NCBI GenBank assembly: GCA_046546095.1
Contig: JBKGYK010000037.1
Span: 1-30,092 of the forward strand
Source of the DNA: JAQIBY01 sp046546095
GTDB lineage: Bacteria > Bacteroidota > Bacteroidia > Bacteroidales > ML635J-15
Reading direction: 5' to 3'
DNA: 30,092 nucleotides
Below are positions 22,972 through 30,092 of the stretch, piece by piece. Made by a program: the position numbers and the translations under genes. The first letter of the stretch is position 1. Every line of letters begins with the position of its first letter. The notes beneath the pieces were generated by a model, which was not told the DNA's origin, searched no databases, and worked only from the letters and a program-made list of their open reading frames with translations.

Positions 22972-24516
22972 TTAGAATGGTGGGATGCCGTGCTTTTTAT
23001 CTGGTATTGAAACCTCTTTGCTACCGGAAATATCAAGTGATCTCAGCAAATGATCCCGGGTTTCGTTTGGTTCAATTACAGCATCCACATAGCCCTTGGC
23101 AGCAGCCACATATGGATTTGCGAATTTGTCTTTGTATTCCTGAACTTTTTTGGCGCGCATTTCCTCCGGATTTTCAGCATTTTCAATTTCCTTTCGGAAG
23201 ATAATATTGGCTGCTCCTTCAGGACCCATGACGGCAATTTCTGCATTGGGCCAGGCAAAGACAAAATCGGCATGCAGGTGACGGCTGTTCATGGCAATGT
23301 ATCCACCGCCATAGGCTTTTCTGAATATTACCGTAATTTTTGGTACCGAGGCCTCAGAATAGGCATACAATACTTTGGCACCATGTCTGATTACTCCGGC
23401 ATGTTCCTGATCTGCGCCGGGCAGATAGCCCGGGAGGTCAACCAGGGTTACCAGCGGGATATTAAATGCATCGCAGTAACGGATAAACCTGGCGGCCTTA
23501 TCTGATGAATCAACATCAAGCACACCGGCAAGATAGTTTGGCTGGTTGGCAACAAAGCCCACAGTTTCCCCGTCAATACGACCAAACCCGATGATGATGT
23601 TTTTGGCCCAGCTTTTCTGAATTTCAAAGAAATCAGAATCATCAACCAGAGCTTTCAGCATATCCGTCATATCGTAGGGTTCACGCGGATCCAGAGGAAC
23701 AATATTGTCGATTTTATACTTTTTCTTGGGTGGTTTTGCGGGGAATACCTTTGCTTTCTGCTTGTTGTTCCAGGGAATAAAGGTGCAGAGTTCTTTAATC
23801 TGCTCAAAACACTCTTCCTCGCTTTCAGCATAAAAATGCACATTCCCGGTGATTGTGGATTGCACCTTGGCACCACCAAGCTCCTCCATAGAAATCTCTT
23901 CTCCCAGCACAGTTTTGATAACACCGGGGCCTGTGATAAACATTTTTGAGATTTTATCCACAGTAAACACAAAATCGGTGAGTGCGGGGGAATAAACAGC
24001 ACCACCTGCACAAGGACCAAGGATTACAGATATCTGCGGAATTACACCACTGGCCTGGGTATTTCTGAAAAATATTTCACCGTAACCGGCAAGAGAATTC
24101 ACACCTTCCTGAATACGTGCGCCACCAGAGTCATTGATTCCAATCAGCGGAACTCTCATTTTGAGAGCATGATCCATGATTTTGGTAATCTTTCTGGCAT
24201 GCATCAATCCAAGTGACCCGCCTGCTACAGTAAAATCCTGTGCAAAAATACAGACAGGGTTACCATAAATTGTACCGATACCAATGATGACCCCATCACC
24301 GGCAAGCATTTTTTTATCCATCCCGAATTCCCGGGCATCATGTTCAACAAAGAGGTCATATTCCTGGAAAGAATCGTTATCAACAAGGTTGGTAATTCTC
24401 TCCCGGGCAGTAAGCTTTCCCATGGCAACCTGCTTTTTTATAGCCTGATCTCCGCCGCCTTTTTGTGCGTCGAGCCGGCGCTGAAGCAAGTCTTTGGTTT
24501 TGTCATTTTCTCCCAT
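22972..24516 (-). CDS. Acyl-CoA carboxyltransferase subunit (methylmalonyl-CoA decarboxylase alpha / propionyl-CoA carboxylase beta type)
   Basis: Transfers carboxyl groups between biotin and an acyl-CoA in the cytoplasm, most likely propionyl/methylmalonyl-CoA, a route tied to succinate and propionate metabolism in Bacteroidota. The 514-residue protein has both crotonase-like halves: DSGGARIQEGVNSLAGYGE with GPCAGGAVYSPAL, then DLPGYLPGADQEHAGVIRHGAK and RKAYGGGYIAMNSRHL. Ile407 stands where propionyl-CoA carboxylases usually have Asp, as in decarboxylase and transcarboxylase relatives. The start is the ATG at 24516 (MGENDKTK); an in-frame ATG at 24537 would add seven residues. A partial -7 box TAATTTG lies at 24541-24535. 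The rest of the 185-base upstream gap holds nothing I recognise. No biotin carboxylase or membrane subunit is adjacent. Confidence 0.9.
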   Translation of the reverse strand: MGENDKTKDLLQRRLDAQKGGGDQAIKKQVAMGKLTARERITNLVDNDSFQEYDLFVEHDAREFGMDKKMLAGDGVIIGIGTIYGNPVCIFAQDFTVAGGSLGLMHARKITKIMDHALKMRVPLIGINDSGGARIQEGVNSLAGYGEIFFRNTQASGVIPQISVILGPCAGGAVYSPALTDFVFTVDKISKMFITGPGVIKTVLGEEISMEELGGAKVQSTITGNVHFYAESEEECFEQIKELCTFIPWNNKQKAKVFPAKPPKKKYKIDNIVPLDPREPYDMTDMLKALVDDSDFFEIQKSWAKNIIIGFGRIDGETVGFVANQPNYLAGVLDVDSSDKAARFIRYCDAFNIPLVTLVDLPGYLPGADQEHAGVIRHGAKVLYAYSEASVPKITVIFRKAYGGGYIAMNSRHLHADFVFAWPNAEIAVMGPEGAANIIFRKEIENAENPEEMRAKKVQEYKDKFANPYVAAAKGYVDAVIEPNETRDHLLRSLDISGSKEVSIPDKKHGIPPF

Positions 24517-24701
24517 GATACATAGTTTTTGTTTCAAATTAGAATGCTAAATTAAAACAATTAATTCAAGTGCGGCATAAAACAGGCAAACTATTTACAA
24601 CTTGATGCATATGCTTCTGATTATATGAGACTTGCTCTCTAATGAAAGAGATAAAGGAGTATGTTTTACCTGTCATGTTTCAATTCTCAGGAAACGGCAG
24701 T

Positions 24702-25778
24702 TTATTTGGGTGACATTGGCACAAGGGCCAGGGCAATTCCTGTATAGATGATGTTGGGTATCCAGACAGCCACTATAGGAGACACAACACCGCTGAGTGC
24801 AAATGTATCCGAAAATTTCATAAACAGAATGTAGGTAAAGCTCAGCAGAATGCCAAGTCCGATTTGCAATCCAATACCACCCCTGACTTTCTTTGATGAT
24901 AGTATAACCCCCATCAGGGTAAGGACAAATGTTGAAAAAGGGAAAGCCACGCGTTTGTGTTTTTCCAGCAGTGATTCTGTTATCGCAGAGGTTCCACGGA
25001 GTTGTTGCTGTTCAATATAATCGTCCAGCTCATTATGTGTCATGGAAGAAACCAGCTCATTTTCTTTGGTAAAATCTTCCGGTGTAACCTTTATTGCCGT
25101 ATCTTTCCGGCTGCCGGTTTCAATTCTATGGCTATTCTCCTCAAAATGTCTGATGATATAGTTTTCAATTGTCCACTCCGATGCCACGCTGTCCCACAGG
25201 ATACGATTGGCATATAAAGACGAGCGGAGTTCATTGCCATCGAAAGTTTCCATGGTAAATACATAGCCATGTGCTCTTTTGAGATTGAAATTTTCCATAT
25301 AAACATACACCCCCGGCTCAATCTGTTTGTGAACCTGTGATTCTCCTGACTGGCTCTGTCCTTTCAGGTACATACTCTGAAATTCAAGCCTTGCTTTGTT
25401 TGACTCGGGAATGATGTAATAGCCAAGTGTAAAATTAAATGCCGTAATGATCAGTGCTCCGATAAAATAAGGATAAAGCAATCTCTTAAAGCTCATGCCT
25501 GAACTCAGGATTGCAATGATTTCGCTGGAATAGGCCATTTTTGAGGTAAAGAATATCACAGCGATAAAAACAAAAAGACTGGAGAACAGATTTGCAAAGT
25601 AAGGAATAAAATTCAGGTAATAATCAAAAAGGACAGCCTTCAGTGGTGCTTCTGTATCGATGAAATCATCGATTTTCTCAGAGGCATCAAACACCACGGC
25701 AATTCCTACAATCAATGCGATAGCAAAGAAGTAGGTGCTCAGAAATTTTTTGATGATATACCGGTCAATTATTTTCAC
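24702..25778 (-). CDS. LptF/LptG family lipopolysaccharide export permease
   Basis: Inner-membrane subunit of the LptB2FG transporter that extracts LPS toward the periplasmic LptC-LptA bridge. The 358-residue protein has the family plan: three N-terminal membrane segments (about 12-30, 55-77, 98-122), a periplasmic beta-jellyroll (about 125-270), and three C-terminal segments (about 277-295, 303-325, 333-355). The coupling-helix motif EIIAILSSGMS is at 86-96. The start is GTG, placed directly after the tgt stop (TAA-GTG, no spacer); no ATG exists nearby in frame. Whether it is the F or G paralog cannot be told from this gene alone. Confidence 0.9.
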   Translation of the reverse strand: MKIIDRYIIKKFLSTYFFAIALIVGIAVVFDASEKIDDFIDTEAPLKAVLFDYYLNFIPYFANLFSSLFVFIAVIFFTSKMAYSSEIIAILSSGMSFKRLLYPYFIGALIITAFNFTLGYYIIPESNKARLEFQSMYLKGQSQSGESQVHKQIEPGVYVYMENFNLKRAHGYVFTMETFDGNELRSSLYANRILWDSVASEWTIENYIIRHFEENSHRIETGSRKDTAIKVTPEDFTKENELVSSMTHNELDDYIEQQQLRGTSAITESLLEKHKRVAFPFSTFVLTLMGVILSSKKVRGGIGLQIGLGILLSFTYILFMKFSDTFALSGVVSPIVAVWIPNIIYTGIALALVPMSPK

Positions 25779-26909
25779 TTACAGCCGTTGTTTTAGTTTC
25801 GGGACAATCTGATTTTTCCATTTTTCAAATTCCTTATCGATGATTTTCTGTCTTGCAGTTTTCACAAGATTCAGATAAAATGCGAGGTTGTGGATGCTGG
25901 CAATCTGCCCTCCAAGCAATTCTCCGGCCTGAACAAGATGCCTGAGATAAGCTTTAGAGTATCTTTTATCCACTTTGGAAGTTCCTTCCGGGTCAATGGG
26001 AGAGAAATCATCCGCCCACTTTTTGTTTTTGATGTTGATGATTCCGTTAGAAGTAAACAACATGCCATTTCTGCCGTTTCTAGTTGGCATAACACAATCA
26101 AACATATCCACTCCCCGGGCAATGCCTTCAATGATATTTTCCGGTGTGCCGACACCCATGAGGTATCTGGGTTTTTCAGCGGGCAGAATTTTATTCACTA
26201 CCTCTATTGAATCATACATCATGTGATGGGGCTCTCCAACAGACAAACCGCCGATGGCATATCCTGCTGCATCAAAAGATGCAATATATTCTGCTGATTC
26301 TTTTCTCAGGTCATCATAAACACTGCCTTGCACAATGGGGAAATAATGTTGATGATAGCCATATTTACCTTCGGTTTTTTTGTAATGTTCAAATCCGCGC
26401 TTCAGCCATCTGTGTGTTAGCAGCATTGAATTTTTTGCATAATCGTAATCACAGGGATAGGGAGTACATTCATCAAGAGCCATCATGATATCCGAACCTA
26501 TAATCCGTTGAATATCCACGACATTTTCCGGGGTAAATAAATGTTTTGAACCATCAATATGAGATTTGAAAACAGCACCTTCTTCGGTAAGCTTTCTGTT
26601 TTCTGCCAAAGAAAACACCTGATACCCACCACTGTCCGTCAGGATGGGTTTATTCCAGGAATTGAATTTGTGCAATCCACCGGCCTGTTCTATGATGTTT
26701 GTTCCCGGCCTGAGATACAGATGATAAGTATTTCCGAGGATAATCTGAGCTTTGATATCATCTTCAAGATGAGAAAAATCCACGCCTTTGACAGATCCCA
26801 CCGTTCCAACCGGCATAAAAATGGGTGTCTGTACCTCCCCATGGCTTGTTTGCAACACACCGGCCCGTGCGCCGGTATTCTCGTCCTTCCCAACCAATGT
26901 AAAGCTCAT
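25779..26909 (-). CDS. tgt: Queuine/preQ1 tRNA-guanine transglycosylase without the zinc cysteines
   Basis: Exchanges guanine-34 of tRNAs for Asp, Asn, His and Tyr with the queuosine precursor preQ1. The 376-residue TIM-barrel protein has D92 in DSGGYQ, the nucleophile D271 in MFDCVMPTRNGR, and GGLSVGEP at 220-227. The zinc motif (DPxCDCYxCRNYS in classical enzymes) reads DPEGTSKVDKRYS at 307-319, so all three Cys ligands are replaced by Gly310, Ser312 and Asp315, while the His ligand is kept (H340 in SIHNLAF). The fold is otherwise complete, so I expect a working enzyme. First gene of a tgt-lptF/G unit. Confidence 0.96.
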   Translation of the reverse strand: MSFTLVGKDENTGARAGVLQTSHGEVQTPIFMPVGTVGSVKGVDFSHLEDDIKAQIILGNTYHLYLRPGTNIIEQAGGLHKFNSWNKPILTDSGGYQVFSLAENRKLTEEGAVFKSHIDGSKHLFTPENVVDIQRIIGSDIMMALDECTPYPCDYDYAKNSMLLTHRWLKRGFEHYKKTEGKYGYHQHYFPIVQGSVYDDLRKESAEYIASFDAAGYAIGGLSVGEPHHMMYDSIEVVNKILPAEKPRYLMGVGTPENIIEGIARGVDMFDCVMPTRNGRNGMLFTSNGIINIKNKKWADDFSPIDPEGTSKVDKRYSKAYLRHLVQAGELLGGQIASIHNLAFYLNLVKTARQKIIDKEFEKWKNQIVPKLKQRL

Positions 26910-26925
26910 ATCAGAATATTTTCAA

Positions 26926-26933
26926 CAAAAGTA
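26926..26933 (-). promoter_or_regulatory. -7 promoter box of tgt
   Basis: TACTTTTG on the minus strand matches TAnnTTTG exactly and lies 16 bases before the tgt ATG, but no TTTG is found 19 bases further upstream. The 96-base gap to the alkaline phosphatase gene holds no clear terminator. Confidence 0.45.
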
Positions 26934-27005
26934 ATAAAAAGCAAACAGTTTTATGATATATAGCGCAGAGGTTTTTGGGAGTATGCTTTTGCAGATTTCA
27001 GTGAT

Positions 27006-28388
27006 TCAAAATGAAAGCCCTGCAGCATTGAGTAATCGTTTCGGGATATCTGTATTATCCATTTGTCCGGAGAACTCTTCAGCCCCTGCTCCAATTGCAA
27101 ATACGGGCACAGAACCAGCGGTATGGCTCCAGCTTGTAAAACCCACTCCGGCACGTTTGTTGAGAATTCTTGTAAAAGTCACAGGCAGCGGAGCATAGCC
27201 ACCGTAGAGAATATCAGATGACCAGCCTTCAATTTGAGCCGCTGTGTTTATCATTTCCTGTTCTTCATCACTAAAATCTTCAATTCCAAAAATTTCAGGC
27301 AAATCCTCATGCTTGATTTGTTCCTGATGCAAGAGTTTTGAAACGCGCTCTGCAGACATCCGCTGGTTTTTCAACAAACCGAAATTGCTTTCATAGTGCA
27401 TTTCATCATTGCCGAGGGCCAGACCACCGGTTTCGTGATCAGAAGTAACCACAATAAGTGTTTCATCAGGATGCTCCAGATAAAAATTCAGTGCCTGTTG
27501 CACAGATTTGTCAAAGTCGATCATTTCTCTTACGATGGTAGCGGCATCTTTGGCGTGGGCAGCCCAGTCAATTTTTCCACCTTCAATCATGATAAAGAAT
27601 CCCGCATCGGAATACAGATGCTCAATGGCTTTTTCTGTTATCCTGGCCAGAGACAATCCTCCCTCATATTTTCTGTCAATGGCATAAGGCATTTCCGCAT
27701 CTCTGCCAAGCACGGGATTGACAAGCAGGACATTTCTGCCTTTCTCCATATCATTTATCTGATTTTCTTTTCTCAGCACCTGATAATTCTTTTCTGCTGC
27801 CAGCTCATAAAGATCAATGCTGTCCTGCTGCGGGATTTTGAACCCACCGCCACCGAAAAAGTCAAAACCGCTTTCCGGCAATTGCCGTCCTATTTCAAAA
27901 TACTCACTACGCTGCTGCTGATTGGCATAGAAAACGGCAGGTGTGGCATGGTCAATGCTGACAGAAGAAATGATACCAACTTTTTTTCCATCCTCTTTAA
28001 AGACACCGGCAATACTTTGCAGAGCCTCTCCGTCCTCAGGATGCATGGCAATGGTATTGATATTTGTTTTGTGTCCTGTGGCAAGGGCAGTACCGGCTGC
28101 AGCGGAACCTGTAATCAGTCTGTTGTGTGCATGAGTAGTTGATGTGCCGTAAACAGGCAAAGTATCAAAGGCCAGTTTTTCAAACCCCACTCCCTGATCA
28201 TCTGATGCATGCAGGAAAGCTTCAGTAAGCTTTACATGTTGGTCTGACATCCCGTCAGCGATAAAATAGAAGACAAATTTTGCATCTTGCTTTTCCCCCG
28301 GGGAATCCTTTCCGTTGTTGCAGGCACCAAAAAAGAAGAGAAAACCAATCAGAAGCCAATAAAATTTTGGGTATTTCATGTTTTTCAT
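27006..28388 (-). CDS. Lipoprotein alkaline phosphatase (PhoA superfamily)
   Basis: Secreted phosphomonoesterase that releases phosphate from organic phosphates. The 460-residue protein opens with a lipoprotein signal peptide (hydrophobic FYWLLIGFLFFFGAC, lipidated Cys at C23), so it is anchored in the envelope. Metal ligands and catalytic residues are visible: D45 (ADGMSD), nucleophile S95 in TGSAAAGTALATGHKT, H147 and T149 (SIDHATP), R160, E269, D274 and H278 (EGGKIDWAAHAKD), D317-H318 (TSDHETGG) and H422 (SWSHTAG). H147 and W275 occupy the D153 and K328 positions of E. coli PhoA, as in Vibrio-type enzymes. G94 replaces the Asp normally next to the nucleophile. A second ATG at 28379 is an alternative start. 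Confidence 0.94.
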   Translation of the reverse strand: MKNMKYPKFYWLLIGFLFFFGACNNGKDSPGEKQDAKFVFYFIADGMSDQHVKLTEAFLHASDDQGVGFEKLAFDTLPVYGTSTTHAHNRLITGSAAAGTALATGHKTNINTIAMHPEDGEALQSIAGVFKEDGKKVGIISSVSIDHATPAVFYANQQQRSEYFEIGRQLPESGFDFFGGGGFKIPQQDSIDLYELAAEKNYQVLRKENQINDMEKGRNVLLVNPVLGRDAEMPYAIDRKYEGGLSLARITEKAIEHLYSDAGFFIMIEGGKIDWAAHAKDAATIVREMIDFDKSVQQALNFYLEHPDETLIVVTSDHETGGLALGNDEMHYESNFGLLKNQRMSAERVSKLLHQEQIKHEDLPEIFGIEDFSDEEQEMINTAAQIEGWSSDILYGGYAPLPVTFTRILNKRAGVGFTSWSHTAGSVPVFAIGAGAEEFSGQMDNTDIPKRLLNAAGLSF

Positions 28389-28410
28389 TTCACTTACATA
28401 TTATAAGTAT

Positions 28411-28418
28411 TAACTTTG
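28411..28418 (+). promoter_or_regulatory. -7 promoter box of cysS
   Basis: TAACTTTG matches TAnnTTTG exactly; TTTC at 28388-28391, 19 bases upstream, is one base off the -33 consensus. The leader would be about 70 bases. Confidence 0.55.
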
Positions 28419-28426
28419 TAAATTGT

Positions 28427-28434
28427 CAAAAATA
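28427..28434 (-). promoter_or_regulatory. -7 promoter box of the alkaline phosphatase gene
   Basis: TATTTTTG on the minus strand matches TAnnTTTG exactly, 38 bases before the ATG; no TTTG lies at the right distance upstream. It is only 8 bases from the divergent cysS box, so the two promoters overlap. Confidence 0.5.
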
Positions 28435-28493
28435 ACGGAATTATCCGAAACTTATTTTAATAAAACTTTAATTCTGTCAGTAAATCAAGGATT

Positions 28494-29957
28494 ATGGAAT
28501 TCAAGATATACAATACACTGAGCCGGAAAAAGGAGATATTCAAACCCCTGAACCCACCTGCTGTGGGTCTATACGTGTGCGGTCCTACTGTTTATGGAGA
28601 TGCCCACCTGGGTCATGCCCGTCCGGGAATCACATTTGATGTATTGTACCGTTATCTTCAGCATGCCGGATACAAGGTACGTTATGTCAGGAACATAACT
28701 GATGTGGGGCATCTGGAGAATGATGCCGATGAAGGTGAAGACAAAATAGCCAAAAAAGCCAGGCTGGAATCCCTGGAGCCCATGGAAATCGTATTTCATT
28801 ATATGCGCCGTTATCATAAAAACATGGATGCCCTGAATGTTCGTCGTCCGGACATTGAGCCTCAGGCCTCAGGTCATATTCCTGAACAGATCAAAATGGT
28901 ACAGGAAATTCTGGACAGCGGATATGGATATGAGGCAGAAGGATCCGTGTATTTTGATGTACAGAAATATGCAGAAGAACATGATTATGGAAAACTGAGC
29001 GGTCGGAAAGTTGAAGATCTGCAATCAAATACACGCCAGCTTGACGGTCAGTCGGAGAAACGTAATCCCATGGACTTTGCCTTGTGGAAAAAAGCAAGTC
29101 CGCAGCACATCATGCGCTGGGATTCTCCCTGGAGCACAGGTTTTCCGGGATGGCATCTTGAATGTTCGGTAATGAGCACAAAATATCTGGGTGATGAGTT
29201 TGACATTCATGGAGGTGGCATGGACCTGTTATTTCCGCATCATGAATGTGAGATTGCTCAGTCAACCGCAGCTCAGGGAAAAGAATCCGTGCGCTATTGG
29301 ATGCACAATAATCTGATTACCATCAATGGTCAGAAGATGGGCAAGTCACTGGGTAATTTCATTACCCTTGATGAATTGTTTAGCGGAGATCACAAACTTC
29401 TGAAGCAGGCATACAGCCCGATGACCATTCGATTTTTTATCCTGCAGGCTCATTACCGTGGCACACTGGATTTTTCCAATGAGGCCCTGAAGGCTGCTGA
29501 AAAAGGATTCAAACGGCTGGTTCGTGCTTACCATCAGATTGATAAACTACAGACATCTGATGAAAGCAGTTTTAAGCCCGAAGACATAGATAACAAGTGT
29601 GAAGCTGCTCTGTCCGATGATATGAACACGCCGGTTGTTATTTCACATTTGTTTGAGGCTGCCACATTGATCGGTAACATACAGAATGGCAGCGATCGTA
29701 TTTCCGAAGAAGACAAAGGAAAACTGAAAGCCATTTTTGACATCTTTGCTTCGGATATTCTGGGGCTGGAGCTTAAGGAAGAAGGCAGCAGCAACAGCGA
29801 CATATTGAAACCCGTGGTTGATTTACTTCTGGAAATTCGTTTGCAGAGCAAGAAAAACAAGGATTTTGCCACTTCAGATAAAATACGCGATGAACTCAAA
29901 TCTGCCGGCATCATTGTAAGAGACCGCAAAGACGGTTTCGACTGGGAGGTAGAATAA
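28494..29957 (+). CDS. cysS: Cysteine--tRNA ligase
   Basis: Class I aminoacyl-tRNA synthetase charging tRNA-Cys in the cytoplasm. The 487-residue protein has the HIGH-type motif HLGH (38-41), the KMSKS-type motif KMGKS (281-285) and the zinc/cysteine-binding residues C29 (YVCGPTVYG), C224 (WHLECSVMS), H249 and E253 (FPHHECE). The C-terminal part holds the DALR-type anticodon-binding region and the end signature KIRDELKSAGIIVRDRKDGFDW. Intact, and divergent from the alkaline phosphatase gene. No T-tailed hairpin follows the stop codon before the repeats. Confidence 0.98.
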   Translation: MEFKIYNTLSRKKEIFKPLNPPAVGLYVCGPTVYGDAHLGHARPGITFDVLYRYLQHAGYKVRYVRNITDVGHLENDADEGEDKIAKKARLESLEPMEIVFHYMRRYHKNMDALNVRRPDIEPQASGHIPEQIKMVQEILDSGYGYEAEGSVYFDVQKYAEEHDYGKLSGRKVEDLQSNTRQLDGQSEKRNPMDFALWKKASPQHIMRWDSPWSTGFPGWHLECSVMSTKYLGDEFDIHGGGMDLLFPHHECEIAQSTAAQGKESVRYWMHNNLITINGQKMGKSLGNFITLDELFSGDHKLLKQAYSPMTIRFFILQAHYRGTLDFSNEALKAAEKGFKRLVRAYHQIDKLQTSDESSFKPEDIDNKCEAALSDDMNTPVVISHLFEAATLIGNIQNGSDRISEEDKGKLKAIFDIFASDILGLELKEEGSSNSDILKPVVDLLLEIRLQSKKNKDFATSDKIRDELKSAGIIVRDRKDGFDWEVE

Positions 29958-30028
29958 GGCTTGGCTGATTTGTTATAACCATGCTTACCAATCACAGTTT
30001 GAGCTCAGGCTAATGGCCTGCCAGCCGG

Positions 30029-30074
30029 TTCCTGACTGCCCTGTCTGCCGATTCCTGACTGCCCTGTCTGCCGA
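30029..30074. repeat. Perfect tandem repeat, 2 x 23 bp
   Basis: The 23-bp unit beginning TTCCTGACTGCC and ending CTGTCTGCCGA occurs at 30029-30051 and again at 30052-30074 without mismatch. It lies 71 bases after cysS and may continue beyond the window edge. Confidence 0.85.
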
Positions 30075-30089
30075 CAGGCAGGCGTCAGG
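30054..30089. repeat. Palindromic REP-like element
   Basis: CCTGTC-TGCC-GACAGG (30063-30078) is a perfect 6-bp stem with a 4-base loop. Outside it CCTGAC (30054-30059) pairs with GTCAGG (30084-30089), with small bulges between. Such GC-rich intergenic palindromes are common in Bacteroidota genomes; copy number here is unknown. Confidence 0.65.
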
Positions 30090-30092
30090 CAA

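Noticed and set aside
24535..24560. Possible promoter of the carboxyltransferase gene (TAATTTG with TTG upstream)
   Set aside because: The -7 box is one base short of TAnnTTTG and the spacing and leader length are unusual, so I did not annotate it as a separate site.
24630..24652. CTCT-AGAG inverted pair after the LptF/LptG gene as a terminator
   Set aside because: The stem is only four base pairs of weak sequence and lacks a T-run in either direction.
24661..24747. Small plus-strand frame of 28 codons after an AAGGAG-like sequence
   Set aside because: The purine run is only one base from the ATG, the frame runs antisense into the permease gene and the peptide has no recognisable feature.
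27396..28142. 248-codon plus-strand reading frame inside the alkaline phosphatase gene
   Set aside because: Antisense to conserved catalytic regions; no family motif and no promoter.

Overview
This 30-kb window is a piece of a Bacteroidota chromosome, probably class Bacteroidia. The evidence is the -7 promoter elements matching TAnnTTTG with TTTG at -33, mostly leaderless-looking start sites without Shine-Dalgarno sequences, cysteine-free L36, S14 and S4, an S14 of 89 residues, an L22 that begins MGARK, and a secY-map-infA-rpmJ order without adk. Every protein-coding gene looks intact. I see no tRNA, rRNA, CRISPR array, insertion sequence or phage gene.

Left end (1-2285): a short intergenic repeat-like scrap, then a plus-strand YkgJ-type cysteine-cluster protein. 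It converges on enolase (eno, minus strand) over a shared hairpin terminator at 943-978.

Centre (2326-20218, minus strand): one uninterrupted str-S10-spc-alpha superoperon of 32 genes, read right to left. The order is rpsL, rpsG, fusA, rpsJ, rplC, rplD, rplW, rplB, rpsS, rplV, rpsC, rplP, rpmC, rpsQ, rplN, rplX, rplE, rpsN, rpsH, rplF, rplR, rpsE, rpmD, rplO, secY, map, infA, rpmJ, rpsM, rpsK, rpsD, rpoA, rplQ (33 with rpmJ counted separately from the larger genes). It starts at a consensus-type promoter at 20185-20218 and ends at a hairpin plus T-run just after rplQ (2326-2352). tuf and adk are absent from their classical enterobacterial positions. The products build both ribosomal subunits, the translocase SecY, the N-terminal methionine trimmer Map, initiation factor IF1, elongation factor EF-G and RNA polymerase alpha.

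Right of the superoperon (20326-22622, plus strand): a second EF-G-like gene (fusA2) diverges from the ribosomal operon across a 280-bp intergenic region. It has an exact TTTG-N19-TAttTTTG promoter. Its GTPase motifs are degenerate (DNPGM for DTPGH, NHLD for NKMD, NGNSV for RGITI) and domain IV is about 27 residues longer than in the canonical EF-G of this same window. It resembles the GTP-hydrolysis-independent EF-G2 described in Bacteroides thetaiotaomicron, and its placement head-to-head with the operon encoding canonical EF-G is the most interesting feature here.

Right part (22635-30092): a two-gene minus-strand unit for a biotin-dependent acyl-CoA carboxylase or decarboxylase (carboxyltransferase plus a minimal 73-residue biotin carrier, no biotin carboxylase); tgt followed directly by an LptF/LptG permease with a GTG start abutting the tgt stop; a lipoprotein alkaline phosphatase; then divergent cysS. 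The window ends in a 23-bp tandem repeat that runs into a palindromic repeat sharing a 10-bp core with the left edge. Intergenic DNA is short everywhere; no gene-free stretch exceeds 300 bases.
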